Source of the DNA: Oceanospirillaceae bacterium ASP10-02a
GTDB taxonomy: Bacteria; Pseudomonadota; Gammaproteobacteria; Pseudomonadales; Balneatricaceae
DNA: 64,000 nt
Assembly: GCA_905182035.1 (NCBI GenBank)
Contig: CAJIZL010000012.1
Coordinates: forward strand, 62,001 to 126,000
Reading direction: 5' to 3'
The notes under the pieces are model-generated. The model had not been told where the DNA came from and ran no database searches. It saw only the letters and a program-made list of their open reading frames with translations. Shown here in pieces: positions 34,899-45,300 of this stretch. A program made the translations under genes and the position numbers. Within the stretch, counting starts at the first letter, position 1. Each line of letters starts with the position of its first letter.

Positions 34899-36752
34899 AT
34901 GATATCTACAAAAAAGAAGCAGGCTTTATGTCTTCTTGGCTTCACAAGTATTTTCTTAAGCGCAAACGCTCAGGCCATTGCCTTAGGACAAATTCAAGTC
35001 AATTCGGCGCTGTTACAGCCACTCCAACTGCAAGTTGACTTGATTGAAATAGAAGGCGTTCTGCCAGGCTCGATGGCTGCTAGAATGGCAGGGCCTGCAC
35101 AATTTCTGGCCGCAGGTTTACCTTATCTAGAATGGTACTCTGAACTAGATGTCAGCATTGTTGATAACGCGGGTAGCTATTTTGTACAGGTTCTGGGACA
35201 ACAACCTGTCGAACAGTCGCAGCTTGATTTTATTTTTGAAGTGGATTATTTAGGTGGTCGGTTGTTAGCAGAATATGCTGTTATATTGCCTGCATTTTTG
35301 GCAACCCAGAAGCCTGACGAACAAACTAACGAGCAGCCTGCTCAAGAGCCACAGATTCTAGTAAAAGCCCTTGATGCAGAAAACGTGCTTGAGGAAACTA
35401 TAGCTCAGTTGTCAGACTCTCAGAGTGAAATCACTATTGTACAACCTGAAGCAGTGGCTCCAGCCTGGGTAATTGTTAAACCGGGTCAAACCTTATGGCG
35501 TATTGCTGATAATAATACTCCCAAAAGCATTAGCCCTTGGCAAACATTGATTAGCCTATACAGGGCAAACCCTGCGGCATTCAAGGATGGTGATATTCGT
35601 CAAGTAATGGCTAACAGTCGGTTGCGTTTGCCTACGCCAGAAGAGCTTAGTGCGCGTACTGTCGAACAGGCAAAGGCTGCATACCAGGCTTTAGTTCCTA
35701 CACTAGTAAAAGTAACACAGAAGAAGCAACCAAAAAAACAGCTTGCAGTAGTTAAACTTGAGCAGCAAATTTCACAAGGCGCTAAATTGCAGCAACAAGT
35801 ACAAAATCAGCAGGATAAACTTAATGGTTTAGCAAGCCAGTCCGAAGTGCTGCAGGCCGAAGTGCAAGGCTTGCAAGCCGATAACAGTGCAGCACTATCG
35901 CAACAAGAGCAGCTTGCTAAAACTAGTAAAAATCTTGCCAAAGGTGTGGCCGTGCAAAAGCAGGATATTAAAAGTCTGCACGAAGAGAGAGCTCAGTTAG
36001 AAACCAATATGCTAACTTTAGATCAAAAGTTTGAATCTACCCAAGCTGATCTTAATCAAACGGAACAGGAGCTAGCGAGTGCTCAGCAGGCCCTAGTTAC
36101 AACACAAGAGAATATAGACATAGCTGCACAAAGCAAGGTGTTAAATGGCAAAGATGAGCAGATCGCACAGTGGTTAAGTATGGGGCCAATGTTAGCGTTT
36201 TTGTTGGTGCCTATTGTATTGGTGTTGGGGCTTTTTTGGTGGATTATCAGGCGTGGCCGAAGGGTTTTGCCAGTACAGCAAACCCCACCAGAAATAGCTG
36301 ATGAGGAACCAATTACCCTTGATCCTTTGGCAGATTACGACACTAAGCCAAGCGCCAAAGCAGCTGATTTGCAACAAGGTGCAAAAAAAATGCAAGGTGG
36401 CATGCCAGAGCGTAGTTTTATTGAAGAGTTATTGAGGCAGCAAGAGCAAGATGAAGCCCAATTAACAGGGCAGGGTTTCAACACAGAAATTCAGGATGAC
36501 CAGGTGCACTTGTCGGCTGATGTAGAGGCCATGTTGACTGGACAAAGGCAAATGCACAATAAGGCTGATGAGCCTGTGGAATATTTGTCTCATGAAGAAG
36601 AAATGAATACCAAACTAGATCTGGCGCAAAGCTATCGCGATATGGGAGAGGTGCTACAGGCCCAAGAAATATTACAAGAAGTGCTCGATCAAGGTAATGC
36701 CGAACACCAAGCACAAGCCAGTGCTTTATTGTCTAGCATTAACAAAGTCTAA
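34899..36752 (+). CDS. fimV: FimV/HubP-family polar organiser
   Basis: A 617-residue inner-membrane hub protein that organises cell poles and type IV pilus assembly. A signal-like helix (LCLLGFTSIFLSANAQA) opens it, then the FimV N-terminal domain starting LGQIQVNSALLQPLQ. A LysM peptidoglycan-binding domain is at about 190-245 (VKPGQTLWRIA, LYRANPAAF), a Gln-rich coiled coil at about 290-420, one transmembrane helix near 430-455 and the C-terminal FimV domain with EEEMNTKLDLAQSYRDMGE. It is short compared with Pseudomonas FimV (about 900). ATG 34899 after GGAG is preferred over 34878. Confidence 0.9.
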   Translation: MISTKKKQALCLLGFTSIFLSANAQAIALGQIQVNSALLQPLQLQVDLIEIEGVLPGSMAARMAGPAQFLAAGLPYLEWYSELDVSIVDNAGSYFVQVLGQQPVEQSQLDFIFEVDYLGGRLLAEYAVILPAFLATQKPDEQTNEQPAQEPQILVKALDAENVLEETIAQLSDSQSEITIVQPEAVAPAWVIVKPGQTLWRIADNNTPKSISPWQTLISLYRANPAAFKDGDIRQVMANSRLRLPTPEELSARTVEQAKAAYQALVPTLVKVTQKKQPKKQLAVVKLEQQISQGAKLQQQVQNQQDKLNGLASQSEVLQAEVQGLQADNSAALSQQEQLAKTSKNLAKGVAVQKQDIKSLHEERAQLETNMLTLDQKFESTQADLNQTEQELASAQQALVTTQENIDIAAQSKVLNGKDEQIAQWLSMGPMLAFLLVPIVLVLGLFWWIIRRGRRVLPVQQTPPEIADEEPITLDPLADYDTKPSAKAADLQQGAKKMQGGMPERSFIEELLRQQEQDEAQLTGQGFNTEIQDDQVHLSADVEAMLTGQRQMHNKADEPVEYLSHEEEMNTKLDLAQSYRDMGEVLQAQEILQEVLDQGNAEHQAQASALLSSINKV

Positions 36753-36758
36753 GTTTAT

Positions 36759-37610
36759 ATGACCACACAAGTTAAAGCCGACGCATCTGAATTTTTGGCG
36801 TTGGGGCAACAGCGTATCGCCTTGGGTGTTGCGTATAACGGGCGAAATTATCATGGCTGGCAGCGACAGCCACATGGGCATATTACCGTGCAAGAAAAGC
36901 TTGAGGATGCCCTTAGCATGGTGGCTAACGAGCCTATCAAGGTGATGTGTGCAGGACGCACAGACGCTGGTGTTCACGCTAGTGCACAGGTGGTACATTT
37001 TGATACCTCGGCACAAAGGCCTCTGCGGGCGTGGACCCACGGGGGCAATATGAATTTACCAGATGATGTGGCTATCCAGTGGGCGCATCCGGTGGATGAA
37101 AAATTCCATGCGCGTTTTAGCGCCACGGCTCGCCGATATCGCTACGTCATCTTTAACCATCCCATGCGGCCTGCTCTGATGGATAAGGAAGTAAGTTGGA
37201 ACTATCGCCCCTTGGATATCAGTAAAATGCAACAAGCTGCAGGCTATCTGTTGGGCACCCATGATTTTAGCTCGCTTCGTGCCGCATCTTGTCAGGCTAA
37301 CAGCCCTATACGTACCATTCACCATTTAAATGTTATAGGCGCAGGTAATTATATTGTATTAGATGTGCGTGCAAATGCATTTTTGCATCATATGATTCGA
37401 AATCTTGCGGGTTTACTGATGAAAATTGGTGCCAGTGAAGCCCCACCAGAATGGGCGTTAGAAGTTTTAATGGCTCAGGACAGGCGGGTAAGTGCAGCAA
37501 CGGCACCACCCTATGGTTTATACTTCGTGGATGCCGAATATGACGACGCTTTTGGTTTGCCACAACAACCTGTGGGGCCGCATTTTTTGGCCCCTTGGAT
37601 GAATGCCTAA
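36759..37610 (+). CDS. truA: tRNA pseudouridine(38-40) synthase TruA
   Basis: Pseudouridylates U38-U40 of the tRNA anticodon stem-loop. The 283-residue protein has YNGRNYHGWQRQP near the start, the catalytic Asp in CAGRTDAGVHASAQVVHF (key part: GRTDAGVHA), FHARFSA and RANAFLHHMIRN. It lies just 6 nt after fimV, matching the fimV-truA-trpF order of Pseudomonas. Confidence 0.97.
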   Translation: MTTQVKADASEFLALGQQRIALGVAYNGRNYHGWQRQPHGHITVQEKLEDALSMVANEPIKVMCAGRTDAGVHASAQVVHFDTSAQRPLRAWTHGGNMNLPDDVAIQWAHPVDEKFHARFSATARRYRYVIFNHPMRPALMDKEVSWNYRPLDISKMQQAAGYLLGTHDFSSLRAASCQANSPIRTIHHLNVIGAGNYIVLDVRANAFLHHMIRNLAGLLMKIGASEAPPEWALEVLMAQDRRVSAATAPPYGLYFVDAEYDDAFGLPQQPVGPHFLAPWMNA

Positions 37611-37714
37611 AAGAGTCTCTTAATAAACCCAGATAGTGCTTCACAAGGCTGATTTATCTGCTACCATTGGGCCTCAGCTCTTAGCACTTTATCGATAAAT
37701 AACTGCGACTCATT

Positions 37715-38353
37715 GTGACTCAACCTCGGGTAAAAATATGTGGCCTTCGCCAAGCAGACGATGCGGTTTTTGCTGCTCAAGCTGGTGCGGATGCTATAGG
37801 GTTGGTGTTTTATCCGCCAAGTCCTAGGGCTGTCGATATTGCTATTGCAGTCGATATTGCACGTGCGTTGCCTCCTTTTGTATCCTGTGTAGGTTTGTTC
37901 GTAGATGCTACTGCTGCCGAAATAGATCAAATCCTTTCTCAAGTGCCACTTTCTGTATTACAGTTTCACGGTAAAGAATCAGCGCAGTTTTGTGAGCAAT
38001 TCCAGCTACCCTGGATTAAAGCTGTGAGAATGCGTCCAGATATCAATTTACATCAGCAAAGACAGTGTTATAGCCGAGCTCAAGGATTGTTGTTAGATGC
38101 ATATAAATCTGGTGTGCCGGGCGGTACAGGTGATCAATTTGATTGGCATCGTATTCCTACTGATATTGCTGTGGATGTGGTGTTGGCAGGTGGCATTCAT
38201 ATTGATAACGTACAACAGGCGATACAACAAGTTAAACCTTGGGCGATTGACGTCAGTGGTGGGGTTGAAAGCCACAAAGGTGTTAAAGATCGTGCTAAAA
38301 TTGCTGCTTTTATGGGCCAAGCAAAACCCTATTTATCTTATTTACCTTCGTAA
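37715..38353 (+). CDS. trpF: Phosphoribosylanthranilate isomerase
   Basis: The third enzyme of tryptophan biosynthesis after anthranilate formation. It has 212 residues and a TIM barrel. KICGLRQADDA opens it, with the catalytic cysteine of KICG, then DAIGLVFYPPSPR, VLQFHG and AGGIHIDNV, with the final DVSGGVES motif. The start is GTG 37715, and no strong ribosome binding site is seen. It is the first trp gene in the row trpF-trpB-trpA. Confidence 0.96.
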   Translation: MTQPRVKICGLRQADDAVFAAQAGADAIGLVFYPPSPRAVDIAIAVDIARALPPFVSCVGLFVDATAAEIDQILSQVPLSVLQFHGKESAQFCEQFQLPWIKAVRMRPDINLHQQRQCYSRAQGLLLDAYKSGVPGGTGDQFDWHRIPTDIAVDVVLAGGIHIDNVQQAIQQVKPWAIDVSGGVESHKGVKDRAKIAAFMGQAKPYLSYLPS

Positions 38354-38387
38354 TTATTAAACCATGTTGAAATAAAAGGAACCTCTA

Positions 38388-39590
38388 GTGATTGAAGCAG
38401 CAACATTGCCAGACGCGGACGGCCATTTTGGCCCCTATGGTGGACGTTTTGTATCGGAAACCTTATTTGCAGCCCTAGATGAACTTCGTGATACCTACGA
38501 TCTATTGTGGCAAAGTCCTGCGTTTCAGGCTGAATTTGATTTAGACATGGCGCACTATGTAGGCCGACCATCGCCTCTTTATCATGCCAAACGCTTAACA
38601 GATACTTATGGTGGGGCGCAAATCTATCTTAAACGTGAAGACTTGAATCATACGGGTGCACACAAGATTAATAACACCATTGGCCAGGCACTATTGGCAA
38701 AGCATATGGGTAAGCCTCGTATTATTGCCGAAACAGGTGCGGGTCAACATGGTGTTGCCAGTGCTACTGTGGCTGCTCGTTTAGGTTTGGAGTGTGTGGT
38801 TTATATGGGTGTTGAAGACATTCGACGACAAGCACAAAATGTTTATCGGATGAAGCTTTTAGGCGCAACTGTTGTGGGTGTTACGTCTGGTACCCAAACA
38901 TTAAAAGATGCCCTTAATGAGGCAATGCGTGATTGGGTAACCAATGTTGATAATACCTATTACATTATTGGCTCTGCTGCGGGCCCACATCCATACCCAA
39001 AAATAGTACGGGATTTTCAAAGCATCATGGGCCGTGAAGCGCGTCGCCAAAGCCTTGAACAAACGGGTAGGTTGCCTGATGCTGTTGTTGCCTGCGTAGG
39101 TGGAGGTTCAAATGCTATCGGTATGTTCCATCCGTTCCTTGAAGACAAGGAAGTACGCTTAATTGGTGTAGAAGCGGGTGGCAATGGTCTTGAATCAGGC
39201 CAGCATGCGGCTCCACTTTCAGCGGGTACTCCAGGGATTTTGCATGGTAATCGTACTTATTTAATGAGTGATGAAAACGGCCAGATTTTGCCTACTCATT
39301 CAGTTTCTGCTGGTTTGGATTACCCTGGAGTTGGTCCAGAACACTCATATCTCAAAGACACTGGCCGCGCTGAATATGTGATAGCGACAGATACTGAAGC
39401 CTTGGACTCTTTTCGTGAGCTATGCTTGTTAGAAGGGATTATCCCAGCCCTTGAATCAAGCCATGCAGTTGCTTATGCTTGTAAAATGGCTGCTCAAATG
39501 CGTCCGGACCAAACGGTTGTTGTTAACCTTTCTGGCCGTGGTGATAAAGACATGCAGACCGTCGCTGATATCGATGGCATTAAAGTTTAA
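38388..39590 (+). CDS. trpB: Tryptophan synthase beta chain
   Basis: PLP enzyme condensing indole with serine (400 residues). The PLP lysine is in [18 protein letters not shown] and KREDLNHTG precede it, and [10 protein letters not shown] is the phosphate loop. The start is GTG 38388 after AAAGGA. It lies 34 nt after trpF and 11 nt before trpA. In Pseudomonas aeruginosa trpBA is elsewhere in the genome under TrpI; here it is inside the trpF-accD block, so control may differ. Confidence 0.97.
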   Translation: MIEAATLPDADGHFGPYGGRFVSETLFAALDELRDTYDLLWQSPAFQAEFDLDMAHYVGRPSPLYHAKRLTDTYGGAQIYLKREDLNHTGAHKINNTIGQALLAKHMGKPRIIAETGAGQHGVASATVAARLGLECVVYMGVEDIRRQAQNVYRMKLLGATVVGVTSGTQTLKDALNEAMRDWVTNVDNTYYIIGSAAGPHPYPKIVRDFQSIMGREARRQSLEQTGRLPDAVVACVGGGSNAIGMFHPFLEDKEVRLIGVEAGGNGLESGQHAAPLSAGTPGILHGNRTYLMSDENGQILPTHSVSAGLDYPGVGPEHSYLKDTGRAEYVIATDTEALDSFRELCLLEGIIPALESSHAVAYACKMAAQMRPDQTVVVNLSGRGDKDMQTVADIDGIKV

Positions 39591-39601
39591 GGAAATAGAT
39601 C

Positions 39602-40411
39602 ATGAGTCGTATTGCAGCTTGCTTTGACGCACTGAAGGCCCAAGGTCGTCAGGCCTTAATTCCCTATGTTACTGCTGGTGACCCAAACCCACAGGTGACT
39701 GTTGGGCTAATGCACCAAATGGTGTCTGTGGGTGCTGACATTATTGAACTAGGGATTCCATTTTCAGATCCCATGGCTGATGGCCCAGTAATTCAGTTGG
39801 CCTGTGAAAGGGCCTTGTCTCATAATACCTCGTTGGCTATGATTTTAGACATGGTGGCAGAGTTTAGACAACAAAATGACACCACGCCAGTGGTGTTAAT
39901 GGGTTATTTAAACACTGTAGAAAAGATGGGCTACGAAACCTTTGTAGCGGCGGCTAAAAAGGTAGCTCTCGATGGTGTTCTACTTGTCGATTTACCACCA
40001 GAAGAAGGTGCAGAATTCACTCAGAATTTACATCAAGCAGGCTTAGACGCTATATTCCTCATTACCCCAACCTCCACAGAAGAGCGTATTAAGAAAATAT
40101 GTGCCATTGGTAGTGGGTATTTGTACTATGTGTCATTAAAGGGTGTAACTGGCGGTGCTATGATTGACACAGATGACGTGGAAGAAAAGCTAGCCTTGGT
40201 TAAGCAGCATACGCAATTGCCTTTAGGTGTAGGTTTTGGCATCCGAGATGCAGATTCTGCTGCCCGCGTGGCACAAATAGCTGATGGCGTTGTGGTAGGT
40301 AGTGTGTTGGTTAGTGCTCTTGGAGATAATGCCAGCAATCCAGAAAAAGGCTGCGCTCAAGTAGTAGATACTCTATCAGCAATGCGTCAAGCTATGGACA
40401 CAACTGCGTAA
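39602..40411 (+). CDS. trpA: Tryptophan synthase alpha chain
   Basis: Cleaves indole-3-glycerol phosphate to indole and glyceraldehyde-3-phosphate. The 269-residue barrel contains ALIPYVTAGDPNP, the catalytic Glu in ELGIPFSDPMADGP, VLLVDLPPEEG with the catalytic Asp, and YYVSLKGVTG. It is 11 nt after trpB, forming the usual alpha-beta pair, and is followed by accD. Confidence 0.97.
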   Translation: MSRIAACFDALKAQGRQALIPYVTAGDPNPQVTVGLMHQMVSVGADIIELGIPFSDPMADGPVIQLACERALSHNTSLAMILDMVAEFRQQNDTTPVVLMGYLNTVEKMGYETFVAAAKKVALDGVLLVDLPPEEGAEFTQNLHQAGLDAIFLITPTSTEERIKKICAIGSGYLYYVSLKGVTGGAMIDTDDVEEKLALVKQHTQLPLGVGFGIRDADSAARVAQIADGVVVGSVLVSALGDNASNPEKGCAQVVDTLSAMRQAMDTTA

Positions 40412-40460
40412 TAAATTTAATACGTCAATGCCGTGACCAGAGATTGCGGTGGGAGAAGCT

Positions 40461-41345
40461 ATGAGTAGCTGGTTAGATAAAATTGTACCTGCAGGTATTT
40501 TAACCAACCTAGGTAATAAAGACCGACGCAGCAACATTCCTGAAGGCGTATGGAAGAAGTGCCCTAAATGTGCGTCAGCTTTGTACAAACCAGAACTGGA
40601 AAAGAACCTAGAGGTGTGCACAAAATGTGAACACCACATGCGTGTGCCAGCCCGTGATCGCTTGACCATGTTCTTAGATGCTCACTCAGGTACTGAAATA
40701 GCGGCAGAAATAGAGCCTGTTGATAAGCTAAAATTTAAAGACGTAAAGAAGTATAAAGATCGTTTGTCTGCGGCTCAAAAAGCCACCGAAGAAAAAGACG
40801 CATTGGTGGCTATGAAAGGCAAATTGGTAGGTCTGGATGTGGTTGCTGTGGCCTTTGAATTTAATTTCTTGGGCGGGTCCATGGGTGCTGTTGTTGGCGA
40901 ACGTTTTGTGCGAGCAGCAAATATCAGCATGGAGCAGGGTATTCCATTAGTGTGTTTCTCCGCTTCTGGCGGTGCGCGTATGCAGGAAGCCTTAACTTCT
41001 TTGTTCCAGATGGCTAAAACGAGTGCTGCAATAGAAAAGCTAAAGCAACAGGGTATTCCCTATGTCTCAGTGCTCACAGACCCTGTGTATGGTGGTGTGT
41101 CGGCTAGTTTAGCTATGCTAGGCGATGTAAACCTTGCGGAACCTGGGGCTCGTATGGGTTTTGCCGGGCCCCGTGTTATTGAGCAAACTGTACGTGAAAC
41201 TTTGCCTGAAGGCTTTCAAAAGAGTGAGTTTCTGTTAGATCATGGAGCCATTGATATGATTGTTTCTCGTCATGACATGCGCGCTACAGTTGGTCGTTTG
41301 TTAAGTGCCATGACTCAAAATCCTGCGCCTGTTATCGAAGCTTAA
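40461..41345 (+). CDS. accD: Acetyl-CoA carboxylase carboxyltransferase beta subunit
   Basis: Beta subunit of the carboxyltransferase that forms malonyl-CoA for fatty acid synthesis. About 294 residues, starting [10 protein letters not shown] at ATG 40461 with GGGAG just upstream; an in-frame GTG at 40449 is less likely. The zinc ribbon has C34, C37, C53 and C56, and [13 protein letters not shown] and [18 protein letters not shown] (key part: [10 protein letters not shown]) are the carboxyltransferase motifs. It is followed after 6 nt by folC. Confidence 0.97.
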   Translation: MSSWLDKIVPAGILTNLGNKDRRSNIPEGVWKKCPKCASALYKPELEKNLEVCTKCEHHMRVPARDRLTMFLDAHSGTEIAAEIEPVDKLKFKDVKKYKDRLSAAQKATEEKDALVAMKGKLVGLDVVAVAFEFNFLGGSMGAVVGERFVRAANISMEQGIPLVCFSASGGARMQEALTSLFQMAKTSAAIEKLKQQGIPYVSVLTDPVYGGVSASLAMLGDVNLAEPGARMGFAGPRVIEQTVRETLPEGFQKSEFLLDHGAIDMIVSRHDMRATVGRLLSAMTQNPAPVIEA

Positions 41346-41351
41346 CTTCAT

Positions 41352-42626
41352 ATGTCGCAAACACTATCCTTTGACCAAGCTGGTGATTGGCTGACTTGGT
41401 TAGAACAGCAACACCCAAGCCATGAAATTGACATGGGTCTAAGGCGCATTCGCCGGGTGTCTAAGCGTCTGCTACGCGACGCACCTATCGCTAAACAAGT
41501 AATTACCGTAGCAGGCACTAATGGCAAGGGCTCTAGTGTTGCTTTTTTAACCTCCATTTTGGAGCAAACTGGATTGGCCTATGCCAGTCTAACATCACCA
41601 CATTTTGTGCGTTTTAATGAGCGTATTCAGTTACAGGGCGAGCCTGTAGATAATGCAGCTTTATGTGCTAGCTTTGAGCGTGTGAATAAAGCCCGTTATG
41701 ATGCTGCGGGTGTGGCTACCGTGCTGACTTATTTTGAGTTTAATGCCCTGTTGGCTTTTGACCTTATGCAACGTGCCGATTTAGATGTTGCGGTGTTAGA
41801 AATTGGCTTAGGTGGCCGTTTAGATGCGGTGAATCTGATCGATGCTGATGTGGCGATTGTAACTAGTATTTCGGTGGATCATGTGGATTGGCTTGGCGAC
41901 AATGTAGATGTTATTGGACGTGAAAAGGCAGGTATCTATCGAGCCAATAAACCCGCTATAGTTGGTGCTATGGATTGTCCAGCTTCCGTAGCTCAATATG
42001 CTCAGGAAATTAATGCTCAGTGCTTTAAAAATGGTGTTGATTTTAAAGTTGAAAACAACACCTTTAGTAATACATCAGGTTTATCCATCGATCTGCCTGA
42101 AACTGTGCTGCCACCAATGAATAGGGCAGCAGTAGTACAGGCGATTAACTGTTTAACCTTTGAGATCAAGGCTTCTGATATTGTCTGCGGATTAGGCAAG
42201 GCACGTCTAATGGGCCGCTTTCAAAGGCTTGAGTGGCAAGGAAAACAACTTATTTTAGACGTTGCCCATAATCCACAAGCAGCACAAAACCTGGCAACTA
42301 CTTTAGCCAATGAAGCCTGTGTAGGTAAAACCATCGCCGTATTGGCTATGTTGGGTGACAAAGACTATCAACAAGTGATCGCTGCTTTAAGTGCAAGCTT
42401 TGATTACTGGATGTTAGCGAGCAGTGATGGCGCCCGTGGTTTGTCGAGCTTGGAGCTGGCAAGTCAAACGGCTAGACATGGTGTTGCTTCAGACCACGTA
42501 GCGACTCATGACACCCCGGTTCAAGCCTTTAATCAAGCCATAGAAATGGCGTCACAAACAGACAGAATAATTGTTTTTGGTTCATTTGTGACCGTAGGTG
42601 CAGTGCTGGCTTTAATCGAATCTTAG
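41352..42626 (+). CDS. folC: Folylpolyglutamate/dihydrofolate synthase
   Basis: Adds glutamate to dihydropteroate and folates (424 residues). The ATP-binding loop is VAGTNGKGSSVAFL, followed by TSPHFVRFNERI, the Mg/ATP motif in VLEIGLGGRLDAVN and the C-terminal DVAHNPQAAQNL. The ligase fold fits MurD-like family members. It ends 31 nt before the dedD-like gene and belongs to the accD-folC-dedD-cvpA-purF block conserved in gammaproteobacteria. Confidence 0.96.
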   Translation: MSQTLSFDQAGDWLTWLEQQHPSHEIDMGLRRIRRVSKRLLRDAPIAKQVITVAGTNGKGSSVAFLTSILEQTGLAYASLTSPHFVRFNERIQLQGEPVDNAALCASFERVNKARYDAAGVATVLTYFEFNALLAFDLMQRADLDVAVLEIGLGGRLDAVNLIDADVAIVTSISVDHVDWLGDNVDVIGREKAGIYRANKPAIVGAMDCPASVAQYAQEINAQCFKNGVDFKVENNTFSNTSGLSIDLPETVLPPMNRAAVVQAINCLTFEIKASDIVCGLGKARLMGRFQRLEWQGKQLILDVAHNPQAAQNLATTLANEACVGKTIAVLAMLGDKDYQQVIAALSASFDYWMLASSDGARGLSSLELASQTARHGVASDHVATHDTPVQAFNQAIEMASQTDRIIVFGSFVTVGAVLALIES

Positions 42627-42657
42627 GCAGATTTATTTAAATGAAGGAACAAGATTA

Positions 42658-43194
42658 GTGGAGGCAACAGTGAAACATCGTATTGTAGGTAGTTTAATGC
42701 TGTTGAGTCTGGCCGTCATTATTTTACCATTTTGGTTGGATGGTGCAGGTCTAGAAGAATATCAATCTACCCAGCAGCAGCCCGCTATGCCAGAAAGCGG
42801 TGTGGTTAATGCCATGGAAAATGTTGATCCAAGTGATTCACAAGTCATTGAGTTAAGCCCAATTTTAGCTGTAGAAGAGTTACCGACTAATACTGCGCAG
42901 GCAGACAAAAAGGCACAGCTTGACCCAAATGATGACTTGCTGAATCAACAAGGCCTTCCTAATGGATGGGTAGTACAGCTAGGTAATTTTGGTAATCGCT
43001 CTAATGCGATCCGTTTAAGGGATAAGGTCATTAAAGCAGGTTTTGCCGCTTACATGGTACCTAATGAAGCGCTATTTAAGGTGCTTGTAGGGCCAGAGCT
43101 CAATAGGTCCAAAGCTGAAGTCTTGCAAAAACAGCTGAAAAATAAGTTTAAAATGGCTGGTATGGTCACCTTATATGAAGTAGAAAAGCCTTAA
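42658..43194 (+). CDS. dedD: SPOR-domain protein DedD-like
   Basis: A 178-residue division-associated protein with one N-terminal membrane helix (HRIVGSLMLLSLAVIILPFWLDG) and a C-terminal SPOR domain at about 100-175 (GWVVQLGNFGNRSNAIRLRD, quoted in part: WVVQLGNFGN) that binds denuded septal peptidoglycan. Starts at GTG 42658 or GTG 42670 are both possible; the second has GGAGG at 42660-42664. The first keeps the usual distance to the RIVG motif. It follows folC by 31 nt. Confidence 0.9.
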   Translation: MEATVKHRIVGSLMLLSLAVIILPFWLDGAGLEEYQSTQQQPAMPESGVVNAMENVDPSDSQVIELSPILAVEELPTNTAQADKKAQLDPNDDLLNQQGLPNGWVVQLGNFGNRSNAIRLRDKVIKAGFAAYMVPNEALFKVLVGPELNRSKAEVLQKQLKNKFKMAGMVTLYEVEKP

Positions 43195-43244
43195 GGGGCT
43201 GCTCTACTAAAGTAGTTTAATCAGTTAGTTAATCAAGGTCATGT

Positions 43245-43757
43245 ATGGAAAGCCTCAACGTTTTTGACTGGATACTAGTGGGCATTATTGCCACTTCCAG
43301 TGTGTTTGGACTACTACGTGGTTTTGTTAAGGAGCTGCTGTCGTTAGCGAGCTGGGTGGCGGCATTTTTTGTTGCACGTTTGTTTTCTTTTAAGCTTAGC
43401 AATTTCATGGTGGATTGGATCGATCAGCCTCAGTTTCGTGTGATTGCTGCATTTGCCATTTTGTTTGCTGTCACTTTAGTAGTAGGCGCGCTCATAAATA
43501 ATGTTTTTTCTCGCTTAGTCTCGGCCACAGGTTTAAGCGGTACAGACCGTTTATTTGGTATGGTCTTTGGTGTTGTGCGGGGAGGTTTGTTAGTCATTAT
43601 CATGGTTTCTTTACTGTCGCTAACACCAGTAAGTAATGACCAATGGTGGCAAAATTCTTTAATTATTCCTCACTTTATCTTGGTTGATGAGTGGTCCTAT
43701 AAAATGTCTAGTAGTGCTTCTGGTCTATTGGATATGTTGCAATCAACGCTCTTGTAG
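43245..43757 (+). CDS. cvpA: CvpA-family membrane protein
   Basis: A 170-residue inner-membrane protein of the CvpA family with four predicted helices, beginning FDWILVGIIATSSVFGLLRGFVKELLSL (key part: GLLRGFVKELLSL). The segment GTDRLFGMVFGVVRG near residue 95 is the family signature. It lies 21 nt before purF, the usual association. Its exact role (linked to colicin V production, biofilm and envelope stress) is unsettled. Confidence 0.93.
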   Translation: MESLNVFDWILVGIIATSSVFGLLRGFVKELLSLASWVAAFFVARLFSFKLSNFMVDWIDQPQFRVIAAFAILFAVTLVVGALINNVFSRLVSATGLSGTDRLFGMVFGVVRGGLLVIIMVSLLSLTPVSNDQWWQNSLIIPHFILVDEWSYKMSSSASGLLDMLQSTLL

Positions 43758-43778
43758 CGTTGTAATGAGGGTTTCAGC

Positions 43779-45299
43779 ATGTGTGGTATCGTTGGTATTG
43801 TTGCCAAGTCTTACGTTAATCAGGAAATCTATGATGCCCTGACTTTTTTGCAACACCGTGGTCAGGATGCGGCTGGGATAGTGACCTGCCAGGATGGCCG
43901 GTTCTTTTTACGTAAGGATAATGGCTTAGTACGAGACGTTTTTCGTACTCGTCATATGCGACGTTTAGTGGGTAACATGGGCATCGGCCATGTGCGGTAT
44001 CCCACTGCGGGAAGTTCTAGTGCTGCAGAATCGCAGCCTTTCTACGTTAATTCACCTTATGGAATCGCTTTAGCGCATAACGGCAATTTAACCAATGCAG
44101 CGGAACTTGCTGAAAGCATTTTTAAAGCTGATTTACGCCACATTAATACTAATTCAGATTCTGAAGTTCTGCTAAACGTGTTTGCCCATGAACTGCAGCG
44201 TTTGGGCCAGTTAGTGCCAACTGAAGAAGATATTTTCTACGCTGTACGTCAGGTTCACCGCCGTTGTGTGGGAGGTTATGCCGTCATTGCTATGATTACG
44301 GACATTGGCATTGTGGGTATGCGGGATCCATTTGGTATTCGCCCATTATGTTATGGCAAGCGTGAATCCGAACACGGTGCTGAGTATATGGTAGCCTCTG
44401 AAAGTGTAGCCCTGGATGCTGCAGGTTATACTATGGTCCGTGACTTGGCCCCTGGAGAGTGTATATATATCACCGAAACTGGGCATGTGTTTACTCGCCA
44501 GTGTGCAGAAAATGCAGTTTTGTCACCTTGTTTATTCGAATTCGTCTATTTAGCCCGACCGGATTCTGTAATGGACGGTATCTCTGTCTATAAAGCACGC
44601 TTGAAAATGGGTGAGTACTTGGCTGATCAAATTTTACGAGATTGGCCAGATCACGATATTGACGTAGTGATCCCTATTCCTGATACTAGCCGCACTTCTG
44701 CCGTGGAACTTGCTAGTAAGCTTGGGGTGAAATTACGTGAAGGCTATATTAAAAACCGCTATATTGGCCGCACCTTCATAATGCCTGGACAAACGCAGCG
44801 ACAAAAATCTGTGCGACAGAAACTAAACCCTATTGAGCTTGAGTTCCGTGGCAAAAATGTGTTGCTGGTTGATGACTCTATTGTTCGCGGCACTACTTCT
44901 ACGCTTATTATAGAAATGGCGCGTGAAATGGGCGCTAAAAAGGTTTACTTTGCTTCTGCCGCGCCTGCTGTTCGCTTCCCCAATGTCTATGGTATCGACA
45001 TGCCCTCTGTAGACGAACTAGTAGCATATGGCCGCACTGATGCAGAAGTAGGAGAGGTAATTGGTGCTGACCGTATGATTTATCAAGATCTTGCAGACTT
45101 GGTTCGTTCAACCCAGGGTGGCGGTAGTGATATTGCTAACTTTGATTGTTCTGTATTTGATGGTAATTATGTTACTGGAGATGTTGACGATGCTTATCTA
45201 GCTAATTTAGAAGCTGCCCGTAATGATCAGTCCATGCATAACGTGAATGTCATTGATGATGATGTTTCCCTAGCCACAAACATGCAAAGTAAGTTGTAA
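43779..45299 (+). CDS. purF: Amidophosphoribosyltransferase
   Basis: First committed enzyme of purine synthesis, PRPP plus glutamine to phosphoribosylamine. The 506-residue protein starts MCGIVGIV, with Cys2 the Ntn glutaminase nucleophile and no propeptide. The N-terminal domain has [11 protein letters not shown], and the phosphoribosyltransferase domain has [14 protein letters not shown]. It follows cvpA by 21 nt, and metZ begins right after its stop. Confidence 0.97.
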   Translation: MCGIVGIVAKSYVNQEIYDALTFLQHRGQDAAGIVTCQDGRFFLRKDNGLVRDVFRTRHMRRLVGNMGIGHVRYPTAGSSSAAESQPFYVNSPYGIALAHNGNLTNAAELAESIFKADLRHINTNSDSEVLLNVFAHELQRLGQLVPTEEDIFYAVRQVHRRCVGGYAVIAMITDIGIVGMRDPFGIRPLCYGKRESEHGAEYMVASESVALDAAGYTMVRDLAPGECIYITETGHVFTRQCAENAVLSPCLFEFVYLARPDSVMDGISVYKARLKMGEYLADQILRDWPDHDIDVVIPIPDTSRTSAVELASKLGVKLREGYIKNRYIGRTFIMPGQTQRQKSVRQKLNPIELEFRGKNVLLVDDSIVRGTTSTLIIEMAREMGAKKVYFASAAPAVRFPNVYGIDMPSVDELVAYGRTDAEVGEVIGADRMIYQDLADLVRSTQGGGSDIANFDCSVFDGNYVTGDVDDAYLANLEAARNDQSMHNVNVIDDDVSLATNMQSKL

Positions 45300-45300
45300 C

